A DNA stretch of 50,397 nucleotides, from assembly GCF_024490875.1 (NCBI RefSeq), contig NZ_JACCLX010000024.1:1-50397 (forward strand), given 5' to 3'. The notes below the pieces were generated by a model that searched no databases, was not told where the DNA came from, and saw only the letters and a program-made list of their open reading frames with translations. This DNA is from Methanocaldococcus sp. Its GTDB lineage: Archaea; AGJL01; Methanococci; Methanococcales; Methanocaldococcaceae. A program made the translations under genes and the position numbers. This document shows positions 1 through 5,407 of this stretch, in pieces (position 1 is the first letter of the stretch; each line of letters opens with the position of its first letter).

Positions 1-250
1 CAGAATCTTCAATTTTTAAATCTTCTGATAGCCCAAATTTATCAACAAATAACTCTTTAATATCCTCAAAACTCATATTTTCTTTTAATATTCCCTCATC
101 TTTCAGAAAATTAACCATTTCCTTAGATGTTCTTCTACCTAAAACCATTCCACCAGAGCCCATTACATCTCCAATAGATTTATTTATTCCATAATATAAT
201 GCTGATAAAAATAAATTAACATCGTCTTTTTTTAAATATTCTTTGGACAT
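1..250 (-). CDS. Hypothetical protein, C-terminus beyond the left edge
   Basis: Only the first 83 residues are visible; the frame stays open to the left edge. The start (MSKEYLKKDD) is set by a GGTGA ribosome site at 256-260, four bases before the ATG. The sequence is mixed and soluble-looking, with a glycine-rich patch (VMGSGGMVLGRR) and an acidic helix after it, and no membrane segment or cysteine motif. It lies 12 bases downstream of the TusA-DsrE gene on the same strand, so the two are probably cotranscribed and it may take part in the same sulfur-related process. I do not recognise the family and give no function. Confidence 0.75.
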   Translation of the reverse strand, partial: MSKEYLKKDDVNLFLSALYYGINKSIGDVMGSGGMVLGRRTSKEMVNFLKDEGILKENMSFEDIKELFVDKFGLSEDLKIEDS

Positions 251-262
251 ATTTATCACCAC

Positions 263-1084
263 TTATAACCATACAGGTCTAACATTTGGTTTTGATAGAT
301 AGTTTAAGAATGTTGGAGCTCCTGCAATTTCAAAGCCTTCCTCTAAATTACTCTCATTAATTCCCCTAAACTCTGCACTTAATTCACAAACATATATTTT
401 TACCCCTTTTTTCAATATATCTCTAACCAGATCTCCTAATTTTGGAAATGCTGGATGCTTAACTTTGTCACATTCTCCTTTTAAACCTAAACTTGCACCA
501 TCCATCATTAAAAATATTGTTGGCTTTAAATTCATTTTTAAGGCCACATCAGCCAGCATAAATGTTGCATACGCCTTTTCAGCGTTTCCAGTTCCAGTAG
601 TATTGATTATAAATAATTCATCAATTTTTGTAATTGCCTTTTCTTCTTTTTCTTTCTTTTCACCTTTCTTAACTAATATCCTATATGTCCCATCCCCTCT
701 ATCTTCAACTTTTAATATCTCATTACCCATTCCTTTTAATCCTTCTGTTAAATCTGTTAATGCATTTTTTCCACAGATAATTTCTAAAATTTCACCATTC
801 TTCATTTTTGATAACATGTCAGAAACCATCATTATAGGTCCTGGACAAGTAGCACCTACAACATTGATAGTTTTATCTGCCTTTATTTCTCCAACATAAA
901 TTTTAACTATATTTCCATCGACTTCATATTTTAAGTTGTATTTTTTTAATAAGTTTTCAATATCTTTTATTTGTTCTTCTCCATCAGTTTCTACTATTAA
1001 AATCCCTTCTTTTGTGTCACTTAATATCATATCAATTAACAAAGAGGGACTTCTTAAACCTTTAACTTTAAATTTTCTTATCAT
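263..1084 (-). CDS. TusA (SirA-like)-DsrE fusion protein, putative sulfur relay
   Basis: A 273-residue protein with three parts. Residues about 72-138 form a TusA/SirA-type sulfur-carrier domain whose CPGP motif places the persulfide cysteine at Cys80. Residues about 152-273 resemble DsrE/DsrF-like proteins, with a cysteine in the segment VCELSAEFRG. Residues 4-64 look like a second TusA fold in which the CPxP motif is replaced by RSPS, so it lacks the reactive cysteine. The linker (140-150) is lysine/glutamate rich. Start at 1084 is chosen because GAGGGA at 1091-1096 lies six bases upstream; an in-frame TTG at 1090 is less likely. In the TusA and DsrE families such domains pass sulfane sulfur in cofactor or tRNA thiolation. 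The target here is unknown. The gene heads a short operon with the partial gene at the left edge. Confidence 0.8.
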   Translation of the reverse strand: MIRKFKVKGLRSPSLLIDMILSDTKEGILIVETDGEEQIKDIENLLKKYNLKYEVDGNIVKIYVGEIKADKTINVVGATCPGPIMMVSDMLSKMKNGEILEIICGKNALTDLTEGLKGMGNEILKVEDRGDGTYRILVKKGEKKEKEEKAITKIDELFIINTTGTGNAEKAYATFMLADVALKMNLKPTIFLMMDGASLGLKGECDKVKHPAFPKLGDLVRDILKKGVKIYVCELSAEFRGINESNLEEGFEIAGAPTFLNYLSKPNVRPVWL

Positions 1085-1204
1085 ATACAATCCCTCATTA
1101 TAGTTTTCATAGTTATTATTTATTATACAATTAGTATATATTATGTTATACTTTAATATACTTTTATATTAAATATTTAATATAAAATCATACGTGTGGT
1201 TTTT

Positions 1205-1954
1205 ATGATAAAAGAAAAAAGGAAAATAGAAGTTATTGGCTTAGAATTACCAATATTTAAAGGTAATGAAAATGTGAATATAGCAGAATTAATCTCTCAA
1301 TATCCTATTAAAGATGGGGATATTATTGTAATTGCAGAAACATTAATCTCAAAATTGGAAGGAAATGTAATTGATAGAAACAAAATAATTCCTTCAAAAA
1401 AAGCAATTGAATTAGCAAAAAAAACTGGTAAAGATCCAAAAGTTGTTCAAGTTATATTAGATGAGGCCAAAGAGATCGTTAAGGTTGGAAAGAATTTTAT
1501 TATTACGGAAACTAAGCATGGTTTTGTTTGTGCAAATAGTGGAGTTGATGAGAGCAATGTATCAAATGGAATAAAAACTCTACCAAAAGATCCTGATAAA
1601 AGTGCTGAAAAAATTAGAAAAGAGATTGAAAAATTAACAGGAAAAAAAGTTGGGGTTATAATATCAGACAGTGTTGGAAGACCTTTTAGAAAAGGTTCAG
1701 TTGGTATAGCAATAGGTGTTAGTGGAATTATTGCATTGTGGGATAGAAAAGGAGAAAAAGATTTATTTGGAAGAGAATTAAAAACTACTGAAGTTGCCAT
1801 TGCAGATGAGTTGGCAAGTATGGCTAATGTTGTTATGGGAGAGGCTAATGAAGGAATCCCAGTTGTAATAATTAGAGGGGCTAAAGTTCCTTTTGGTGAA
1901 GGAAAAGGAAAAGATTTAATTAGACCAAAAGAAGAAGATATTTTTAGAACATAA
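1205..1954 (+). CDS. cofE: Coenzyme F420-0:L-glutamate ligase
   Basis: A 249-residue CofE-family ligase that adds L-glutamate residues to F420-0, using GTP, in the last steps of coenzyme F420 synthesis in the cytoplasm. Recognisable parts are the N-terminal VIGLELPIFKGNENV, the central segment HGFVCANSGVDESN, the metal-binding ISDSVGRPFRKGSVGIAIG block and the C-terminal EANEGIPVVIIRG. Length matches the family (about 250 residues). A GTG at 1196 is in frame, but the ATG at 1205 fits the GTGGT-like ribosome site better. It stands 17 bases before cbiL on the same strand, so two cofactor genes are probably cotranscribed. F420 is the electron carrier used by Mdh-type, Hmd-linked and FprA enzymes, and FprA is also encoded in this window. 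Confidence 0.93.
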   Translation: MIKEKRKIEVIGLELPIFKGNENVNIAELISQYPIKDGDIIVIAETLISKLEGNVIDRNKIIPSKKAIELAKKTGKDPKVVQVILDEAKEIVKVGKNFIITETKHGFVCANSGVDESNVSNGIKTLPKDPDKSAEKIRKEIEKLTGKKVGVIISDSVGRPFRKGSVGIAIGVSGIIALWDRKGEKDLFGRELKTTEVAIADELASMANVVMGEANEGIPVVIIRGAKVPFGEGKGKDLIRPKEEDIFRT

Positions 1955-1971
1955 TTTTTTGGTGAATATAA

Positions 1972-2655
1972 ATGGTAGAAAAAGTTTATGGGGTTGGAGT
2001 AGGTGTTGGTGATAAAAAATTACTAACCTTAAAGGCATTAGAAGTTTTAAAAAAAGTTAATAAAGTATTTATTCCAATATCTAAACAAGGAAAAAAATCT
2101 ATCGCTTATGAAATTGTAAAGGACTACATTAAAGATAAAGATATAGAAGAATTACTATTTCCAATGATTAAAGATAAAGAAAAATTACAAAAATATTGGA
2201 ACGATGCACTAAAAAAAATTTTAAATGAAGATGGTGAAGTGGCGATAATTACTATAGGAGATCCAACTTTATATAGCACATTCTCATATATATGGAAACT
2301 TTTAAAAGAAAATGGTGTTAAAGTGGAAATAATTAACGGAATATCTTCAATATTTGCCTCAGCCTCTGCTTTAAACATTCCATTAGTCGAAGGAGACGAA
2401 AAACTTTGTATTCTTCCACAAGGAAAAGACTTAGAAAAATATATTGATGAATTTGATACTATTATTGTAATGAAAACAAAAAATTTAAAAGAGGCATTAA
2501 AGAAGATAAAAAATAAGGATGATTACATCATAGGCTTAGTAAAAAGAGTTACATTTGATGATGAAAAAGTGGCTATTGGAAAATTTGAAGAGTTAAATTT
2601 TGATGAATTTAATGATTATCTATCCTTAGCAATAATAAAAAAGGTTAAAAAATGA
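1972..2655 (+). CDS. cbiL: Precorrin-2/cobalt-factor II C20-methyltransferase
   Basis: A 227-residue tetrapyrrole methylase. It carries the family glycine motif GVGVGDKKLLTLKALEVL at the N-terminus and the internal GDPTLYSTFSYIWKLL segment that lines the SAM site. The best fit is CbiL, which methylates C20 of cobalt-factor II or precorrin-2 in anaerobic cobalamin synthesis; methanogens need corrinoids for the membrane methyltransferase Mtr. GGTGA at 1960-1964 sets the ATG at 1972. Its TGA stop overlaps the ATG of the next gene (ATGA at 2652-2655), so that gene is likely translationally coupled. Assignment among CbiL and sister methylases rests on recalled motifs, not a search. Confidence 0.87.
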   Translation: MVEKVYGVGVGVGDKKLLTLKALEVLKKVNKVFIPISKQGKKSIAYEIVKDYIKDKDIEELLFPMIKDKEKLQKYWNDALKKILNEDGEVAIITIGDPTLYSTFSYIWKLLKENGVKVEIINGISSIFASASALNIPLVEGDEKLCILPQGKDLEKYIDEFDTIIVMKTKNLKEALKKIKNKDDYIIGLVKRVTFDDEKVAIGKFEELNFDEFNDYLSLAIIKKVKK

Positions 2656-3713
2656 AAATTGTAAAAGCAGTTCCTGAGGAATTTTTAAATGGATTGTATT
2701 TAATTCCAACTGATAGATACAACTTACTAAATTTGGATGAAAATGGAAAATTTATAGTATCTAAGAATATACCCATAATTAGAATTTTAGCCACTCCTAA
2801 CTTAAAAAAAACAATATCTAAACTAATTTACCAAATTAAAGCTAAATACTATCTATTTAGGAATTATAAGAATGCTCATTGGCTAAAAAATCTTTTAGAA
2901 TATATTGATGAAAAAATAAAATTTGATAAATATTATAGGGCAAAAAAGGCGTGGTATAGAGGAATAGGTGATCTATTTAAAAATATAAGGAAATGGGAAT
3001 TTGAAAAGGTAATAGGAAAAGTAATTTCTTTATTAAGAGCTTTAAATCCAATATTAGTTTTAGAAATACACGACATAAGAATGTGGCACTATAAAAAGAG
3101 TTTTATAAACTTTGTTAAAGTATTGAGAAAAAACAATATAACTGTTGTTTTAAGGTATCCTATAGACTGCCATAAAATAATTAAAAGGATTTTCCCAGAA
3201 GGTATTTTAAATACTGAGGCAACAATAAAATACTTTGCACATGTTCATGGTTATTATATAAGTAAAAAAGTGGCGTCATACTTATTAAAAATAACTAACG
3301 GAAACTTAGACATGATTTACATTATATTAAAGCATTCAAAAAGAAATATAAAAACACTTAGAGAATTAAAAATACCTTGGCTTAAAATTTTACCATATAT
3401 AGTTGATTCGAAATATAAAAAATTAGTTGAAGTTATTGTTGAACTAAGAAAGTTTAAAATTGAAGATATAATATATAAAGTTAATTATAAATTATCAACT
3501 CTATATAAATATTTAGATGATTTGGTCGAATTGGGAATTCTAACAAAGATAAAATATAAAGGAAAATTAAGATTTAGATTAAAATTAAATCGAAGAACTC
3601 TTTTAAATTTAATCCAAAAATATAAAGAATATTACAAATCTTGGTTTTCCATTTACCTATTAGATAGCATATCTTGGAATATACGGATTTTCGAATTTTC
3701 GAGTAAAATATAA
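2652..3713 (+). CDS. Winged-helix protein with a P-loop-less ATPase-like domain, origin-adjacent
   Basis: A 353-residue basic protein. The middle contains a hydrophobic strand followed by acidic residues (NPILVLEIHDIRMW, about 132-145), which looks like a Walker B/sensor layout. No GxxxxGK[ST] P-loop is present, so ATP binding is doubtful. Residues about 265-335 read as a winged helix: a recognition-helix stretch KLSTLYKYLDDLVELGIL followed by a KYKGKLRFRLK wing. The overall plan (ATPase-like core plus C-terminal wHTH) resembles Orc1/Cdc6 and archaeal STAND-type ATPases. It overlaps cbiL by four bases. Its last codons run through a copy of the repeat found in the adjoining intergenic region, so the true C-terminal tail may be short. 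A DNA-binding role is inferred; no named family is recognised. Confidence 0.7.
   Translation: MKIVKAVPEEFLNGLYLIPTDRYNLLNLDENGKFIVSKNIPIIRILATPNLKKTISKLIYQIKAKYYLFRNYKNAHWLKNLLEYIDEKIKFDKYYRAKKAWYRGIGDLFKNIRKWEFEKVIGKVISLLRALNPILVLEIHDIRMWHYKKSFINFVKVLRKNNITVVLRYPIDCHKIIKRIFPEGILNTEATIKYFAHVHGYYISKKVASYLLKITNGNLDMIYIILKHSKRNIKTLRELKIPWLKILPYIVDSKYKKLVEVIVELRKFKIEDIIYKVNYKLSTLYKYLDDLVELGILTKIKYKGKLRFRLKLNRRTLLNLIQKYKEYYKSWFSIYLLDSISWNIRIFEFSSKI
3686..3704 (+). repeat. Third copy of the origin-region repeat core, inside a gene end
   Basis: GATTTTCGAATTTTCGAGT differs by one base from 3854-3872 (the start of the left repeat arm). It covers codons for IFEFSS, ending nine bases before the stop of the upstream gene. 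It is a direct repeat of the left arm and inverted relative to the right arm. Confidence 0.85.
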
Positions 3714-3856
3714 CAAAATTTTACAATCATACGAAATAGTTATATTTTATTATTTCATATGTGTTGTGCATAAATATGACACTTCCTAATTTTTCTTATT
3801 TGAATTAAATTTTATACTTTAAGGAATTTAATTTAAATAGCATTTTCTTATAAGAT

Positions 3857-3887
3857 TTTCAAATTTTCGAGTCGCATGTATGTATAT
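3857..3887 (+). repeat. Left arm of 31-bp inverted repeat
   Basis: The arm pairs with 4205-4235 on the other strand with one mismatch (A at 3861 against C at 4231). Its core reads AATTTTCGAGTCGCATGTAT at 3862-3881, followed by GTATAT. The CG-containing core stands out in otherwise AT-only sequence, which suggests a protein recognition site. Confidence 0.92.
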
Positions 3888-3896
3888 AATTCCAGA

Positions 3897-3906
3897 GGGT
3901 ATACCC
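3897..3906. repeat. 10-bp perfect palindrome GGGTATACCC beside the left arm
   Basis: GGGTATACCC is ten bases past the end of the left arm and is the only G/C-rich patch in the region. It has no counterpart at the right arm, so it breaks the symmetry. It could be a protein-binding site or chance. Confidence 0.7.
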
Positions 3907-3922
3907 AATCAATTTTTAGTTT

Positions 3923-3934
3923 AATTATCACAAA
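3923..3934 (+). repeat. Left arm of inner 12-bp inverted repeat
   Basis: AATTATCACAAA is the exact reverse complement of TTTGTGATAATT at 4159-4170. The distance from the outer arm (35 bases, 3888-3922) nearly equals that on the right (34 bases, 4171-4204), so the two repeats share one centre. Confidence 0.85.
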
Positions 3935-4046
3935 GTTAGAGATTATAGGATTATATTATATTACACTATATATATGTCAAAAACAAAAAATAACCAAAAA
4001 TAAGATTAATTAAAAAATAATATTAAAATATTTAATAAAAATATTG

Positions 4047-4058
4047 TCAAAATTTTGA
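4047..4058. repeat. Central palindrome TCAAAATTTTGA
   Basis: A perfect 12-bp palindrome within six bases of the common midpoint of the two inverted repeats. It is embedded in nearly pure A/T sequence that would melt easily. Confidence 0.8.
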
Positions 4059-4158
4059 TATTTATAAAAAATGGAAACAATATACTGTTTATTTTAATAA
4101 AAAGTCCAGTTAATACTATTTATTTTTAAAAATAAGGCATAATTATCAATATTTTAAT

Positions 4159-4170
4159 TTTGTGATAATT
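4159..4170 (-). repeat. Right arm of inner 12-bp inverted repeat
   Basis: TTTGTGATAATT pairs exactly with 3923-3934. Its TGATAATT half also pairs with AATTATCA at 4141-4148, giving a small local hairpin possibility with a 14-base loop. Confidence 0.85.
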
Positions 4171-4204
4171 CTCAATTCATAAAATTTTTTCAAATTCAGT
4201 GACC

Positions 4205-4235
4205 ATATACATACATGCGACTCGAAAATTCGAAA
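4205..4235 (-). repeat. Right arm of 31-bp inverted repeat
   Basis: The arm is the reverse complement of 3857-3887 with one mismatch. It ends one base short of the stop codon of the minus-strand gene at 4237, so this arm directly abuts the end of that gene, much as the 3686-3704 copy marks the end of the opposing gene. Confidence 0.92.
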
Positions 4236-4236
4236 T

Positions 4237-4767
4237 TTATTCATTTTGATCTTCCAATATTTTATAGAGTTTTTTCAGATATTCAATATGTTTACAGTTA
4301 TTACACTGGCAGATGACACACCACCATTGCCCAGTATTGCTTCTAAAAACATCACCTAAATGCTCTCCATTAGAATCAAAGAAGGAAAATATATATCCAC
4401 CAAGTTTATCCTTCTTCCATTTGATTTCAAACCCTATCTTACTTAGTGGGTAATACTTAGTAGCAATTTTCTTTTTATGTAAATGTTCGAAAACATTCGA
4501 AAAACTCAAATCGAATATTTCTGGGGCTAATCTTTTTAATATGGCCAATCCTTTGGTTGTAAATGAATATAATACTTTATGTCCAGCCCTTTCCCTTTTC
4601 ATTACATTTAACGCTGAGCACAGCCTTAAAAAAGAACATGCAAGACCTTTCGATATATTTAAATTTTTTGAGAGTGATTGAGGATAGGTTGTGCCACATA
4701 TTATCACATAATGTAAAATAGCCTTTCTGAATATAGTTGATACTAATTCGTATGGAAGTCTTTCCAT
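4237..4767 (-). CDS. Winged-helix protein with C-terminal SWIM-like zinc motif
   Basis: A 176-residue protein. Residues about 12-78 form a winged helix (SLSKNLNISKGLACSFLRLC helix-turn-helix, then a wing GHKVLYSFT). The C-terminal part has beta-rich sequence ending in WWCVICQCNNCKHIEYL. There Cys153-x-Cys155-x2-Cys158-x-His160 follows the SWIM pattern CxC...CxH with a very short spacer, and Cys150 is an extra possible ligand. SWIM fingers bind DNA or proteins. GGTG at 4774-4777 places the start at ATG 4767; a GTG at 4776 is in frame. The gene lies between the repeat region and the 640-bp intergenic region shared with the divergent Orc1/Cdc6-like gene. I believe it corresponds to M. jannaschii MJ0773. 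A role in origin recognition or regulation is inferred. Confidence 0.75.
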   Translation of the reverse strand: MERLPYELVSTIFRKAILHYVIICGTTYPQSLSKNLNISKGLACSFLRLCSALNVMKRERAGHKVLYSFTTKGLAILKRLAPEIFDLSFSNVFEHLHKKKIATKYYPLSKIGFEIKWKKDKLGGYIFSFFDSNGEHLGDVFRSNTGQWWCVICQCNNCKHIEYLKKLYKILEDQNE

Positions 4768-4880
4768 TTCTGACACCTTTTTTTATTATTTTGTAAAATT
4801 TCTGATCAAAATTTTATATTTACTCAATTATTTTTAAGCTAATTATTTATAAAGTTTTTGATTCATGACTTTAATTTTCT

Positions 4881-4908
4881 TCAGTATTACGCAGTATAGT
4901 ATTACTGA
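4881..4908. repeat. Imperfect dyad TCAGTATTAC/GTATTACTGA
   Basis: Two 10-bp arms with one mismatch are separated by eight bases. They also contain AGTATTAC as a direct repeat. The dyad is located 114 bases upstream of the start of the minus-strand winged-helix gene and may be an operator. Confidence 0.6.
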
Positions 4909-5015
4909 CATTTTGGGAATTTTTAAGTTGTATAATCATTTTATCTCAAATATTTATTCCTTATTTATGTGATATCTAAAATATTTTTTAATATACTTCT
5001 ATATCAAATTTTTTA

Positions 5016-5030
5016 AGTATTGTTAATACT
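5016..5030. repeat. Perfect dyad AGTATTGTTAATACT
   Basis: Six-base arms surround GTT. The right half (GTTAATACTAT) recurs at 4109-4119 in the convergent repeat region, linking the two intergenic regions. Confidence 0.6.
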
Positions 5031-5070
5031 ATATATACTTTTTGATTCATAGTTATTTTGTCTAAAAATT

Positions 5071-5082
5071 TTAGATTCACAA
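5071..5082 (+). repeat. Iteron copy 1, TTAGATTCACAA
   Basis: First of three identical 12-mers in the region upstream of the Orc1/Cdc6-like gene. Spacing to copy 2 is 156 bases start to start. Confidence 0.8.
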
Positions 5083-5226
5083 TTTTTTAAATTTCTAGTT
5101 TTTATTTTATTTCTATGAGAAAAATTCAAAAAATCTTTATTTCATAATAATAGTATATATATAATTTAGAATTTTATTCAAGTTTAATTCTGAGAATGTT
5201 CGATTGTGATTTTACATAAGTTAAAG

Positions 5227-5238
5227 TTAGATTCACAA
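5227..5238 (+). repeat. Iteron copy 2, TTAGATTCACAA
   Basis: Identical to copies 1 and 3 and in the same orientation. With the preceding G it reads GTTAGATTCACAA, also matched at copy 3. Confidence 0.8.
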
Positions 5239-5257
5239 TATTTCCTATATTTTATTG

Positions 5258-5269
5258 TTAGATTCACAA
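5258..5269 (+). repeat. Iteron copy 3, TTAGATTCACAA
   Basis: It starts 31 bases after copy 2, about three helical turns, so both copies would face the same side of the DNA. Confidence 0.8.
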
Positions 5270-5339
5270 GTAATTTAAAATTATCTATACTCATAGTTAA
5301 TTCATATATAAAAATTAATTAAAATTTGAAGATTCTAAC

Positions 5340-5360
5340 TTTCGAAATATATATAAAATA
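5340..5360 (+). promoter_or_regulatory. BRE/TATA promoter of the Orc1/Cdc6-like gene
   Basis: TTTCGAAAT followed by ATATATATAAAA (5347-5358) matches an archaeal BRE plus TATA box. Transcription would begin near 5380, about 28 bases before the ATG, which agrees with the chosen start. Confidence 0.6.
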
Positions 5361-5407
5361 GTCAAAACAAAAATTCGAAAAACATACGTTATTTTGGTGA
5401 GAGGGAT

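Larger units (their letters stand above)
3714..4236. other. Candidate replication origin: AT-rich convergent intergenic region with nested inverted repeats
   Basis: A 523-base gene-free stretch between two converging genes. A 31-bp inverted repeat (3857-3887 and 4205-4235) has its midpoint at 4046. A second, 12-bp inverted repeat (3923-3934 and 4159-4170) has its midpoint at 4046.5 and sits 35-36 bp inside the first. A perfect 12-bp palindrome (4047-4058) lies almost on that midpoint. The inner DNA, especially 3950-4140, is almost all A and T. Inverted protein-binding repeats around an easily melted core are the usual plan of archaeal origins. A Z-curve study, as I recall it, placed an M. jannaschii origin beside the gene I believe matches the one at 4237-4767. 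No classical ORB sequence is seen. Origin function is an inference. Confidence 0.55.
4768..5407. other. AT-rich divergent intergenic region with iteron-like repeats
   Basis: A 640-base gene-free region between two divergent genes. It contains three exact 12-bp direct repeats (5071, 5227, 5258), two copies of TTTTTGATTCAT (4855-4866 and 5039-5050), two dyads (4881-4908, 5016-5030) and the promoter of the Orc1/Cdc6-like gene. TTCGAA-type sequences near 5340 and 5374 echo the core of the 31-bp repeats. It may act as a control region for both genes or as a second part of the origin. No RNA gene or long ORF is seen. Confidence 0.6.

Noticed and set aside
465-899. Long antisense ORFs such as 465-899 (+), 12442-12837 (+) and 20898-21485 (+)
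   Set aside because: They lie opposite well-supported genes, have no ribosome site and show low-complexity Ile/Ser/Phe-rich composition typical of shadow frames.
3857-4235. Inverted repeat as terminal repeats of an insertion sequence or MITE
   Set aside because: No transposase or target duplication is seen. The inner repeat shares the same centre and the arms abut genes at both sides, which fits a fixed control region better. A decayed element is not fully excluded.
3714-5407. Classical archaeal ORB elements with a G-string and TTCCA-type core
   Set aside because: TTCCAGAGGGT at 3890-3900 has only a weak likeness and no partner. The repeats found are of another type.
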